Assembly (NCBI GenBank): GCA_021555105.2
Contig: CP134604.1
Location: 2,542,001 to 2,606,000, forward strand
From: Thalassospiraceae bacterium LMO-JJ14
GTDB taxonomy: Bacteria; Pseudomonadota; Alphaproteobacteria; Rhodospirillales; Casp-alpha2
Direction: 5' to 3'
DNA: 64,000 bases
The position numbers and the translations under genes are program-made. Below the pieces are notes generated by a model. The model was not told the origin of the DNA and ran no database searches. It saw nothing but the letters and a program-made list of their open reading frames with translations. Shown here piece after piece: positions 11,076 through 19,019 of this stretch (the first letter of the stretch is position 1; the number at the start of each line of letters is the position of its first letter).

Positions 11076-11345
11076 ATGGCGACACGTGAAGCCCAGCACA
11101 AATGGCGGCTGACCAATCGCTATGTGAAGCGCCAGCTCAATGTCATGGCGCGCGAGCACATTCACCGCAGGCTCGACGAGTTTGCCGCAAAATTCAGCCT
11201 GCGCGGCAAGGGCGAGGCCGTGACATTTTCAACGTTCGTGACCCACGCCCTGATGCAACGCAGCGAATTTTCCGACGAGGCGCGCAAGATTCTCGAAGAC
11301 GCCGCCGCCGCCTATCACCGCGACAGGGACTTGTATATCAACTGA
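11076..11345 (+). CDS. Small basic protein, possible ribbon-helix-helix DNA-binding protein
   Basis: An 89-residue protein that I do not recognise by name. A short strand (KRQLNVMA) followed by two predicted helices (HIHRRLDEFAAKFSLR and FSTFVTHALMQRS) fits the ribbon-helix-helix layout. Basic residues flank the strand, and no metal site or membrane segment is seen. The ATG at 11076 follows GGAGGGG; upstream in-frame starts overlap the hflX end. The stop TGA shares a base with the ATG of the next gene, so the two are coupled. The palindrome at its ribosome site suggests autoregulation. The fold is inferred from pattern only. Confidence 0.65.
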   Translation: MATREAQHKWRLTNRYVKRQLNVMAREHIHRRLDEFAAKFSLRGKGEAVTFSTFVTHALMQRSEFSDEARKILEDAAAAYHRDRDLYIN

Positions 11346-12196
11346 TGAAACGTGTTCTCGACCAACCTGAGAAAGTCCTCGATATCATGCGCGGGGTTGC
11401 CGACGCGGAAATCATGCCGCGCTTCAAGACCCTTGAGGCGCATGAAATTTCCGAGAAAAAACCCGGCGATCTTGTAACCATTGCCGACAAGGAATCCGAA
11501 GCCGCCCTGACCCGGTATCTGCAGAGCCTGCTGCCCGGCAGTGTCGTGATCGGCGAGGAGGGGCATCATGCCGACCCGGCGACGTTGAACGCGCTTGGCG
11601 ACCCGGGGCCGGTGTGGATCGTCGACCCGGTCGACGGCACCTATAATTTCGCGCACGGCAAATCGCCGTTTACGGTGATCGTCGCACTGGCCGAAGACGG
11701 TGAAACAAAAGCCGGCTGGATTATCGATCCGGTACGTGGCGATGCGGTTTGGGCCATTCCGGGCAGCGGTGCCATGCAACAGGACGCTGCGGGAAAATCC
11801 ACGGTAATTCACCGGCCGGAACGGACCTACGAAGCATCGACCATGACCAGCGGCCCGAAGCTGCGCTCCCGGCTGGCACGTGCCGCCGCCGAGCTGAGGA
11901 CACCGTTACCCAACCTGATAGACCGTTACCGCTGTGCCGGGCGTGAATACATGGACATCATCACCGGAAAGATCGATCTGACGCGATACGGCGGCATCCT
12001 GAAACCCTGGGACCATGCCGCGGGAGCGATGATCGTCGGCGAGGCCGGGGGGCAGGCCCGGGGCATACTCAGCAACGAGCCTTACCGATTGACGGCATCG
12101 CTCGGCACGCAGTCGATCGGCGTCGTCGGCGACGGCGCGAACTGGGCGGCATTCCGCAATCTCGTCAAACGTGCCGACGAACTGGCAAATCTCTAA
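11345..12196 (+). CDS. Inositol monophosphatase family protein
   Basis: Mg-dependent sugar/inositol phosphatase of the IMPase/FIG superfamily, 283 residues. The metal-binding motifs are all visible: GEEGH (about residue 67), WIVDPVDGTYNF and WDHAAGAMIVGEAGG near the C-terminus. It is coupled to the preceding small gene by a one-base overlap and ends tail-to-tail with the minus-strand glycosyltransferase gene, sharing bases at 12193-12196. The nearby sugar genes make a role in sugar-phosphate dephosphorylation possible, but the substrate (inositol, histidinol or another phosphate) is not determined. Confidence 0.9.
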   Translation: MKRVLDQPEKVLDIMRGVADAEIMPRFKTLEAHEISEKKPGDLVTIADKESEAALTRYLQSLLPGSVVIGEEGHHADPATLNALGDPGPVWIVDPVDGTYNFAHGKSPFTVIVALAEDGETKAGWIIDPVRGDAVWAIPGSGAMQQDAAGKSTVIHRPERTYEASTMTSGPKLRSRLARAAAELRTPLPNLIDRYRCAGREYMDIITGKIDLTRYGGILKPWDHAAGAMIVGEAGGQARGILSNEPYRLTASLGTQSIGVVGDGANWAAFRNLVKRADELANL

Positions 12197-13149
12197 TCGA
12201 GATTGACGGTGTCTTTGATGATGTAGTGCGGCCGGCCGCGGACATCGCGGTAAATGCGTGCGATATACAGCCCGAGAATCCCCATCCCACACATCAGACC
12301 GCCCCAGAGCGTCAGGATAAAAAAGACCCAGCCGGCGACGCTGCACGCCCAGCCGAAAAGCGCTGCCAGTCCCGTCAGGACAAGGCCGCCCAGCCCCAGT
12401 GCCGCTCCGGCCAGACCGGCATAAAGGACCAAATAAAGCGGATACATCGAAAACGACGTCAGGCCGTCGACGAATGCCTTCACCGGTCCGCGCGAAAACA
12501 CACCCGGGAAATGCGATTCTCCGGCCGCACGCGGAGCGCGCCGGTAACGGACTTCGGCGCGCTCGAAGCCGACCCACTGCGTCAGACCGCGCAGATACGG
12601 CTGCGCTTCGGGTAGTTTCAGCAACTCATCCACCGCGCGGCGCGATAACAGGCGGAAATCCCCGGCCTCGATCGGCATATCGATTTCCGACAGGGAATTG
12701 ATAATCCGGTATGCAACACCCGTCGCCCACAAACGGAACGCCGTTTCACCATCTCGGCTCAGACGGCGCGTATAAACCAGATCCGCGCCTTCGCGCCATT
12801 TTTCGATCAGCTCCGGAATGACTTCGGGCGGATCCTGAAGATCCGTATCCATATAAACGACAGCGTCGCCGGTGCTGTGCTTCATCCCTGCCAGCACGCA
12901 CTCACCGACACCGAAATTGCGCGACATGTTGATGATTTTGATGGCTTTATCCGATTTCGCCCGTGCCATCAGGATATCCAGCGAGGAATCCAGCGAGTTG
13001 TCGTTGACGAAAATCATTTCATACGGGCAGCCCACGCCCTTGAACATAGCCGAGACACGGTCGATCAGTTCTTCAAGCACTTCGGCTTCGTTACGAAACG
13101 AAAAGACGACGGATATTTTGCTTTTATTGCCGCGCGCGTCAGTAGCCAT
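12193..13149 (-). CDS. Family 2 glycosyltransferase with C-terminal membrane helices (polyprenyl-phosphate type)
   Basis: A 318-residue GT-A glycosyltransferase resembling DPM1/GtrB enzymes, which move a sugar from a nucleotide to polyprenyl phosphate on the cytoplasmic membrane face. The N-terminal domain carries VVFSFRNEAEVL, the VNDNSLDSS loop and the metal-binding YMDTDLQDPPEV. Two hydrophobic segments lie at about residues 235-260 and 268-295. It is the last gene of a minus-strand sugar cluster and could prime or load a modified sugar made by its neighbours. The exact donor is unknown. Confidence 0.88.
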   Translation of the reverse strand: MATDARGNKSKISVVFSFRNEAEVLEELIDRVSAMFKGVGCPYEMIFVNDNSLDSSLDILMARAKSDKAIKIINMSRNFGVGECVLAGMKHSTGDAVVYMDTDLQDPPEVIPELIEKWREGADLVYTRRLSRDGETAFRLWATGVAYRIINSLSEIDMPIEAGDFRLLSRRAVDELLKLPEAQPYLRGLTQWVGFERAEVRYRRAPRAAGESHFPGVFSRGPVKAFVDGLTSFSMYPLYLVLYAGLAGAALGLGGLVLTGLAALFGWACSVAGWVFFILTLWGGLMCGMGILGLYIARIYRDVRGRPHYIIKDTVNLD

Positions 13150-13221
13150 GGGTCCCCCGGAAAATGTTGGCCCAATATCCGCCTGAAAAGCAAAGTGTCA
13201 AGGGTTGCAGCGCAGGTGCGA

Positions 13222-14226
13222 TCAGGCGAATTCCAGGCCGTCCGGCTCATAAACGACGATCTTGGAGCCGACATTATCGATGGCGATCTTGACGGATACC
13301 AGATCCTTGAGCGCTTCGCGCACCGCCGGCTGCTTGCCGGGCTCGACGATAAACAGCATGAAGCCGCCGCCACCGGCGCCAAGCAGCTTGCCGCCCGATG
13401 CACCGGCACCGACCGCGGCGTCAAATATCTCGTCGACAAGCGGCGTCGAGACGCCATCCGCAAGCTCGCGTTTCAACTGCCAGGACTGCTGCAAAAGATC
13501 ACCGAGATCGCGGATCGGGCGGTTAGCGTCCTGCAGGATCGCCTGCGCCTCATCGACCATCTGCATCATGGTCGAGAGCTGCTTTTCCCTGGCATCGATA
13601 TTCTGAATCTGTTTTTCCGCCATCACGGGCGCAAGCCGCGACAGGCCGGTAAACACAAGCATCAGATGGTCTTGCAGGTCATCGCGGCGCTCGCGTCTGA
13701 CCATCGCCGGCTGCACATCAAACTCGCCGGTTTTCAGGAAATCAATTCGGTTCAGCCCACCATAGGCCGCCCAGATCTGATCCTGACAGCCGACCTGTTC
13801 CTTGATGACATCATGCTCGATGCGGATCGCTTCGCGGGCCAGATACCGCTTCGAGAGCATTTTGCCGTCAAACGCCGCGAGCGCATTGGTCAGGCCGACC
13901 GTGAACGACGAGCTCGAACCCAGGCCGGAACGCGCCGGCAGATCGCCATCGTGGTGGATTTCGACACCTTCGCCGGGCTGATGCTCGCTAAGCACGCCCT
14001 TGACCGCCGGATGCTTGATCTCATCGATGGTCTTTACGTTCTCAACGACCGAATAGACGATCCGGTGCTTGTGCTCGAAAAACGGCGGCAGACGGCGGAC
14101 AGATATGTAGCAGTACTTGTCGATGGCGAAACCGAGCACGGCACCGCCATGCTTTTCGTACCATTTGGGGTAGTCCGTGCCGCCGCCGAAAAGCGACACC
14201 CGGAACGGCGTACGGCTGATGATCAT
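13222..14226 (-). CDS. GHMP-family sugar kinase (HddA-like)
   Basis: A 334-residue kinase of the GHMP superfamily, closest in pattern to D-glycero-D-manno-heptose 7-phosphate kinase. The N-terminal motif SRTPFRVSLFGGGTDYP, the ATP loop PARSGLGSSSSF and the C-terminal GGKLLGAGGGGFML are present. It overlaps the upstream nucleotidyltransferase by 4 bases, so the pair likely performs successive 1-phosphorylation and nucleotidyl activation of a sugar phosphate. gmhA and gmhB homologues are not in the window, so heptose as substrate is a family-based guess. Confidence 0.85.
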   Translation of the reverse strand: MIISRTPFRVSLFGGGTDYPKWYEKHGGAVLGFAIDKYCYISVRRLPPFFEHKHRIVYSVVENVKTIDEIKHPAVKGVLSEHQPGEGVEIHHDGDLPARSGLGSSSSFTVGLTNALAAFDGKMLSKRYLAREAIRIEHDVIKEQVGCQDQIWAAYGGLNRIDFLKTGEFDVQPAMVRRERRDDLQDHLMLVFTGLSRLAPVMAEKQIQNIDAREKQLSTMMQMVDEAQAILQDANRPIRDLGDLLQQSWQLKRELADGVSTPLVDEIFDAAVGAGASGGKLLGAGGGGFMLFIVEPGKQPAVREALKDLVSVKIAIDNVGSKIVVYEPDGLEFA

Positions 14227-14972
14227 ATTTTCCCCTCGTCGGTGGCACTTTCACCGATAACTTTGGCCGCCTGCAGCAGGCTTTCGGGCGTGCCGATATC
14301 GATAAAAGGTACGTTACCGGCATCATAAGCGGCAAGCGTTGAGGCGGGAAGTGACTGAAATACATCGCGTTCCAGCGACGGACCGTCCGTGTTTGCAACG
14401 ATTTCCCACATATCGCGGGCGAACGCATACACGCCCGCATTGATCAGCCCCGGTCCGGCATCGGGATTTTTTTCCTGGAAGCTGCGAATCCTTCCCTGGC
14501 CGTCGACCTCGATCTGCCCGAAACGTCCGGCATCGTCGACGCGAACGCAGAGCAGGGAGGCGGGAGCGTGCGCGTCCACATGTGCCTGCACAAAAGCACC
14601 GAGATCGGCACCAATCCAGCTATCGCCATTCATCACAATAGACGTATCCGACTTCACCTGCGGACGGACCAGCCGAAGCGCTCCGGCAGTGCCGAGCGGC
14701 TTGTCCTCGATGACGCTCTCGACGGCAAGGCCGGTGCGGGGGTGCGCACGGACATAATCGACAATGCGCGCGGCCTGATGCCCGAGGCTCAGGATGATGC
14801 GCGTGGCCCCGAAACCCTGCAGCCAGTCCAACAGATAATCGAGGTAGGTGCGCGTGCCGATCGGCGCCAGCAGCTTCGGCACATCGCCCAGCACCGGCTG
14901 GATGCGTGTGCCGAGACCGCCGGCGAGGACGACGATGTCAGTGTTGGAGAGGGCGTCAGACATCAAACTCAC
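14223..14972 (-). CDS. Sugar-1-phosphate nucleotidyltransferase (HddC-like)
   Basis: A 249-residue nucleotidyltransferase of the NTP_transferase fold. It has the nucleotide-binding signature VVLAGGLGTRIQPVLGDVPK, the sugar/metal-binding MNGDSWIG, and IDIGTPESLLQA near the C-terminus. It resembles HddC, which makes GDP-D-glycero-D-manno-heptose, and lacks the left-handed helix extension of GlmU/GlgC types. Its stop overlaps the GHMP kinase start. GDP rather than CDP or dTDP activation is inferred from HddC resemblance and from the GDP-sugar (ColD-type) enzyme nearby. Confidence 0.85.
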   Translation of the reverse strand: MSLMSDALSNTDIVVLAGGLGTRIQPVLGDVPKLLAPIGTRTYLDYLLDWLQGFGATRIILSLGHQAARIVDYVRAHPRTGLAVESVIEDKPLGTAGALRLVRPQVKSDTSIVMNGDSWIGADLGAFVQAHVDAHAPASLLCVRVDDAGRFGQIEVDGQGRIRSFQEKNPDAGPGLINAGVYAFARDMWEIVANTDGPSLERDVFQSLPASTLAAYDAGNVPFIDIGTPESLLQAAKVIGESATDEGKI

Positions 14973-14973
14973 T

Positions 14974-15101
14974 CGTCATCCCGGGCGACGCCGGACGTTT
15001 TCCGGGGGAGATCCGGGACCCATTTCGCCGCGAGCGTCATTTCGCGTCCATGGTCGTGTTGCCGGTGTTTCGATGGGTCCCGGCTCAAGGCCGGGATGAC
15101 G
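14974..15101. repeat. Dispersed palindromic repeat (CGTCATCCCGG type)
   Basis: The 128-base element fills the gap between two cluster genes. Its ends are inverted: CGTCATCCCGG at the left and CCGGGATGACG at the right, with further short GGGACCC/GGGTCCC pieces inside. Related elements lie at 16667, 38355 and 40114. It encodes no protein and looks like a REP/RPE-type intergenic repeat. Confidence 0.75.
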
Positions 15102-15117
15102 AGAGTGGGCACAAACC

Positions 15118-16620
15118 TCACTCCGCGGCCTCCAGTTCCTCGACCAAACGGCGTTTCAGGCGGTGTTCGGCCATTTCCTCGATATGTTTGCGGGTATCCC
15201 AGCCGAACTGCTGCGTCACCATATCGAGGTAACGCTTGCCTTCGAAATAGTCGTGAAACGCCAGATCGCGGAAGCGCAGCACTTCAGCCGCCGAGACTTT
15301 CTCGGTCGGCAACGGGCGGCAGTCATAGCTGTGCTGCGAATAACCGGCCCAGCTTTCCGGCAAAGGCCAGTCGTTCTGGATCGCCATCGCGTACAACGGC
15401 GAACCGGGGTAAGCCATCGCCGAATAGAAATTGGCATATTCGCAATTGAGTTCGAGCGCCAGATCCAGCGTCGCCTGCATGCTTTCCATGTCGTCATCGG
15501 GCAGACCGAAGATGAAATTGCCCGCCACCTTGATGCCGGCGCTCTGGATCATCCGCACGATGCCTTTGATTTCGTCCTGATCGAAGGCCTTGTCAGCGCC
15601 GTCTCGCACCAGATCGGAGCCGGATTCGATGCCCAGCGCCAGCCACTGGAATCCAGCCTTGCGCAGCTTTTCAAGCATCTGCGGCTTGACGGTATCGACA
15701 CGCGCGTAAGCCCAGATATTCAGATCGTCGATGCCGCGCTCGATAATGCCGTCGCACACCGCCATCACGTGGCGTTCGTTGAGCACGAACATCTCATCGA
15801 TGATCTTGAAGGTTTTGACGCCGTATTTTTCCCGCAGCATGGCGATTTCCTCGACCACCTTCTCGGGTTTGCGCATGCGGTAGCGGTTGATATCGAACGG
15901 CGCATTGATGCAGCAGAACACACACTTGAACGGACAGCCGAGCGAGGTATAGATCGACGCATACGGCATGCGGTTTTCCAGCTCGCCGAAGCATTGCCAG
16001 TTGTGCGCCCGGTATTTGTCCATCGGCAGCAGGTCCCAGACATCGCCGTGCAATTCGGTGTCCAGGTCCTTGATCAGCGGCGCCGGCGGATTGATTGTGA
16101 ATTCACCGTCCTTCATCCAGACCAGACCCGGCACGTCCGAAAGGGCTTCCGGTGTCGATCCGGCGTCGATGGCGGCCAGAAGACCGGTCACCGTTTCCGG
16201 CCCTTCACCCTTGCAGGCATATTCCGCCGCTTCCTCGTTCAGCGTCTGTTCGGGCAGCGCCGAGACATGCCCGCCGACAAAGATAACCGGAATATCCGGG
16301 GTTATGTCCTTGATCGCGCGCGTGGTCTCGCCGGCGGCGACCATCTGCTGCGTCGATGCCGACGGCTGATGGCCGAACACAATCATCGCCACCAGCTTCG
16401 GGTTCAGCTCGGCGATGCGCCCGGCAACGCTTTCCGTGCCCATGCCTTCGGCTTCGGAATCCAGGATGACGATTTCGTGGCCCTTGTCGCGCACATAGCC
16501 ACCGATCAGGCGGCACCACAGCGGCGGTTCGATCGCCGTCAGTTCGTTACCGAGCTGCTGGTAGATTCGCTCACGCCCACCGGGATTGACGAGCACCAGA
16601 TCGGGTCGGGTCGTTGTCAT
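15118..16620 (-). CDS. B12-binding-domain radical SAM protein
   Basis: A 500-residue class B-type radical SAM enzyme. The N-terminal domain (residues 1-150) has the cobalamin-binding Rossmann look (GHEIVILDSEAEG, VIFVGGHVSA) without the DxHxxG base-on motif, as in many family members. The SAM-cluster motif is Cys229-x3-Cys233-x2-Cys236 (CPFKCVFC), followed by the GIESGSD segment. It lies inside the sugar cluster between the nucleotidyltransferase and epimerase genes. It may methylate or rearrange a sugar or lipid at an unactivated carbon. No substrate can be named from sequence. Confidence 0.88.
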   Translation of the reverse strand: MTTTRPDLVLVNPGGRERIYQQLGNELTAIEPPLWCRLIGGYVRDKGHEIVILDSEAEGMGTESVAGRIAELNPKLVAMIVFGHQPSASTQQMVAAGETTRAIKDITPDIPVIFVGGHVSALPEQTLNEEAAEYACKGEGPETVTGLLAAIDAGSTPEALSDVPGLVWMKDGEFTINPPAPLIKDLDTELHGDVWDLLPMDKYRAHNWQCFGELENRMPYASIYTSLGCPFKCVFCCINAPFDINRYRMRKPEKVVEEIAMLREKYGVKTFKIIDEMFVLNERHVMAVCDGIIERGIDDLNIWAYARVDTVKPQMLEKLRKAGFQWLALGIESGSDLVRDGADKAFDQDEIKGIVRMIQSAGIKVAGNFIFGLPDDDMESMQATLDLALELNCEYANFYSAMAYPGSPLYAMAIQNDWPLPESWAGYSQHSYDCRPLPTEKVSAAEVLRFRDLAFHDYFEGKRYLDMVTQQFGWDTRKHIEEMAEHRLKRRLVEELEAAE

Positions 16621-16666
16621 GCGTTTTCCGTTTAAGTTAGTGATTCTGCGCGTTTATAGCACTTAA

Positions 16667-16742
16667 CGTCATCCCCGCGAAAGCGGGGACCCAGTTGGGC
16701 ATCACCGGGACTTACCAGGTTCCCGCTTTCGCGGGAATGACG
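16667..16742. repeat. Dispersed palindromic repeat (CGTCATCCCCGCGAAAGCGGGG type)
   Basis: The element begins CGTCATCCCCGCGAAAGCGG and ends with the inverted form CCGCTTTCGCGGGAATGACG. Each end can itself fold as a short hairpin. It belongs to the same broad intergenic repeat group as 14974-15101 and 40114-40212 and fills most of the gap between the epimerase and radical SAM genes. Confidence 0.8.
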
Positions 16743-16753
16743 AAGTTTGTTTT

Positions 16754-17698
16754 TCAGACGTTCCCGTACAGGCTGTTGCGGATCATGCGGTAGCCCTTGA
16801 TCAGTTCCTTGATCCCGTCGTCGAGCGAATACGCGGGCATGAAGCCGGTCTTCTCTATTTTCTCGTTCGATACGATGTAATCGCGTTTGTCCGGGTCTTC
16901 GCCGATCGGCGCTTCCATGAACACGAAGCTGGGAATGTGCTCGTGGATTTTCTCGCACAACTCGCGTTTCGACAGGTTGGCGTCCGACAGGCCGACGTTA
17001 TAAGGCTCGTTCTTCATGCTCTCGAAATTCTCAAGCCCATGCAGGAACGCACGCGCGACATCGCGGATATGGATATAGTTGCGCTTGAAGTCGGCTTCGA
17101 ACAGGACAACGGCGCGGTCGTGAACGGCGCGGTAGACGAAATCATTGACCAGCAGGTCAAGCCGGAAGCGGGGCGCCATACCGAACACGGTGGCAAGGCG
17201 GAAGCTGATTGCGTTGCCGCGTTCGAGCGCCGCCGCCTCGGCCTCGACCTTGGTCGTGCCGTACAGTGATATCGGCCGGAGCGGAGTCTCTTCCGTGCAG
17301 AATTTTCCTTTTTCACCAATGCCATAACCGGAATTGGTAATCGGCATAAGGATACGCTGATCCTTCGACAGCAGCTTCAGCATCATGATCACCGCGTCGC
17401 GGTTGATGGTCTCGGTACCGATCTGATCGTTATTGCAGAGCGGGGCCCCGACCAGCGCCGCCAGCGGGATCACCACGTCGGCGTCCTTGACCAAACCCTT
17501 GATCAGGCCTTCGTCGCGGGCATCGCCGCGCACCACGTCGAAATCCGGGTTGGCGCAGACATGGGCGAGGGGGTTCTGCTTGAACATGAAATTATCGAGC
17601 ACCGTGACCTTGTGCCCCGCGTCCAGAAACGCCGGCACCATGATGGAACCCAGATATCCGGCGCCGCCGGTGACCACGATGTGCAGTTTTTCGCTCAT
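16754..17698 (-). CDS. NAD(P)-dependent epimerase/dehydratase (extended SDR)
   Basis: A 314-residue extended short-chain dehydrogenase acting on nucleotide sugars. The cofactor loop is VVTGGAGYLGSIM and the active site tyrosine sits in LYGTTK. The usual catalytic Ser/Thr lies in the ITNSGYGIG segment. The subfamily is not the canonical GalE, RmlB or GMD, judged by the unusual MFKQNPLAHVC region after the first strands. It sits between the DegT-type and radical SAM genes on the same strand. A 4-reduction, epimerisation or 4,6-dehydration role in the same sugar pathway is inferred. Confidence 0.87.
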   Translation of the reverse strand: MSEKLHIVVTGGAGYLGSIMVPAFLDAGHKVTVLDNFMFKQNPLAHVCANPDFDVVRGDARDEGLIKGLVKDADVVIPLAALVGAPLCNNDQIGTETINRDAVIMMLKLLSKDQRILMPITNSGYGIGEKGKFCTEETPLRPISLYGTTKVEAEAAALERGNAISFRLATVFGMAPRFRLDLLVNDFVYRAVHDRAVVLFEADFKRNYIHIRDVARAFLHGLENFESMKNEPYNVGLSDANLSKRELCEKIHEHIPSFVFMEAPIGEDPDKRDYIVSNEKIEKTGFMPAYSLDDGIKELIKGYRMIRNSLYGNV

Positions 17699-17717
17699 GC
17701 TTTCGTCTCTCTCCCAT

Positions 17718-17818
17718 CGTCATCCTGAACAAGGCCCATCGGACCGTGATACAGGATCCATAAATTCACACGCCGGCACTTGCCCCGATATAGGCCCTGA
17801 ATCGCGTTCAGGGCGACG
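17718..17818. repeat. Intergenic repeat region with CATCCTGAA/TTCAGG inverted pieces
   Basis: The gap between two minus-strand cluster genes starts with CGTCATCCTGAACAAGG and ends with the self-complementary CCCTGAATCGCGTTCAGGG followed by CGACG. It resembles the CGTCATCC repeat group and the hairpin at 61063-61083. No coding sequence is seen. Confidence 0.6.
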
Positions 17819-17835
17819 GTGATGTTTTTCTCCGC

Positions 17836-19011
17836 TTAAGCCGGCTGCGCGGCTTCGTCCAATACCTCATGGAGCTTTCTGATTTGCGGCGTCAGATCGT
17901 GCGGGTGGTTGCCGCAGAAAAAGCCGTTGTCATGTGCGATATTGGCATTGGCGACCTCGCCAACGGTTTCATAGTCGTAAAACTCGGTCACATCGTGGCG
18001 CAGAATGCAGCCGCCGGTAATGATTCGATACCCGATATCCGCAGCCTCAAGCGCCCTGAACACGCGTTCGCGGTCAATATTCATCGCCGGATTGAGAATG
18101 ATCGGGAAGCAAAAACTGGAATGAACGCCGTTTTCACGCTGGATAATGAAACGCTCGTCCGGCCCAAGGAGTTCGGTCAAAAGCGCCAGGTTCTTGCGGC
18201 GTTGCGCCGTAAATCCGGGCATTTTCTTGAGCTGCTCGCGGCCAATGGCGCCTGACATTTCCGTCGGCCGCACGTTGTAGCCCGGCAGAATGAAGCGGTA
18301 AGCCTCGAAGAAGTCATCGCTGCGGCCTTCAAAGACCGGAGAATCCTTGGGCAGATCACGCGTCCAGCCGTGCGCCCGAAGTGCCCGCATCAGATGATAC
18401 GTTTCCAGGTCGTTCGTCAGGATCATGCCGCCTTCCATCGTCGCGATATGGTGCGAGAAGAAGAAGCTGAACGTGTTCACATCGCCGAACGTGCCTGCTT
18501 TTTTGCCGTTCAACTCGGCATCCAGGCTCTCGCAATTGTCTTCCATGAAGACAAGGCCGTGTTTATCGCAAAACGCACGCATCACATCCAGATCGCAGGG
18601 ATTGCCGAGGATGGACACAGCAACCAGCATTTTCGTGTTCGGCGTGAGCGCGTCTTCGAGCTGCGCGACATCCATGTTGAGGGTATCAAGATCGATATCG
18701 ACGATCTTCATCTTGAGACCGTACTGCTGCAGCGGATGATAGGTCGTGGCCCACGAAACGGCCGGAACAATCACTTCATCTCCGCGCTTTAACTTATTGT
18801 TTTTCTTAAAAAACTGCGCAGCAACGGCAATCAGGTTCGCGCTCGACCCCGAGTTCACCATGACGCCGTAATTCATGCCGTGATAGGCGGCGAACTCTTC
18901 CTCGAACGCCTGAACATTGGCGCCCATGGTGTACATATCGCCATCGATCACACGCTGGATCGCGGCAATTTCCTCATCGGCCCAGCTCGACGCCGCCAGC
19001 GGATAGAACAT
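17836..19011 (-). CDS. DegT/DnrJ-fold PLP/PMP enzyme with Lys-to-His change: ColD-type sugar 3-dehydratase
   Basis: A 391-residue aminotransferase-fold enzyme. The motif MVNSGSSANL binds the cofactor phosphate and MEDNCES holds the pyridine-contacting Asp. Where aminotransferases of this family have the Schiff-base Lys, it reads FSFFFSHHIATMEGG, with His at 187 and 188. ColD (GDP-4-keto-6-deoxymannose 3-dehydratase) uses His188 at this position, and the RfbH/E1 group shares the change, so C3 deoxygenation rather than transamination is expected. The gene lies 8 bases after the ThDP enzyme gene. A nucleotide-linked 3-deoxy-4-keto sugar is the likely product. Confidence 0.85.
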   Translation of the reverse strand: MFYPLAASSWADEEIAAIQRVIDGDMYTMGANVQAFEEEFAAYHGMNYGVMVNSGSSANLIAVAAQFFKKNNKLKRGDEVIVPAVSWATTYHPLQQYGLKMKIVDIDLDTLNMDVAQLEDALTPNTKMLVAVSILGNPCDLDVMRAFCDKHGLVFMEDNCESLDAELNGKKAGTFGDVNTFSFFFSHHIATMEGGMILTNDLETYHLMRALRAHGWTRDLPKDSPVFEGRSDDFFEAYRFILPGYNVRPTEMSGAIGREQLKKMPGFTAQRRKNLALLTELLGPDERFIIQRENGVHSSFCFPIILNPAMNIDRERVFRALEAADIGYRIITGGCILRHDVTEFYDYETVGEVANANIAHDNGFFCGNHPHDLTPQIRKLHEVLDEAAQPA

Positions 19012-19019
19012 AGGGGCGT

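Noticed and set aside
15163-16635. Long plus-strand frame (490 residues) opposite the radical SAM gene, and similar ones at 19209-20903 and 38605-40176.
   Set aside because: GC-rich genes often leave mirror frames open. Their proteins show no motifs, while the opposite-strand proteins show full domain signatures.
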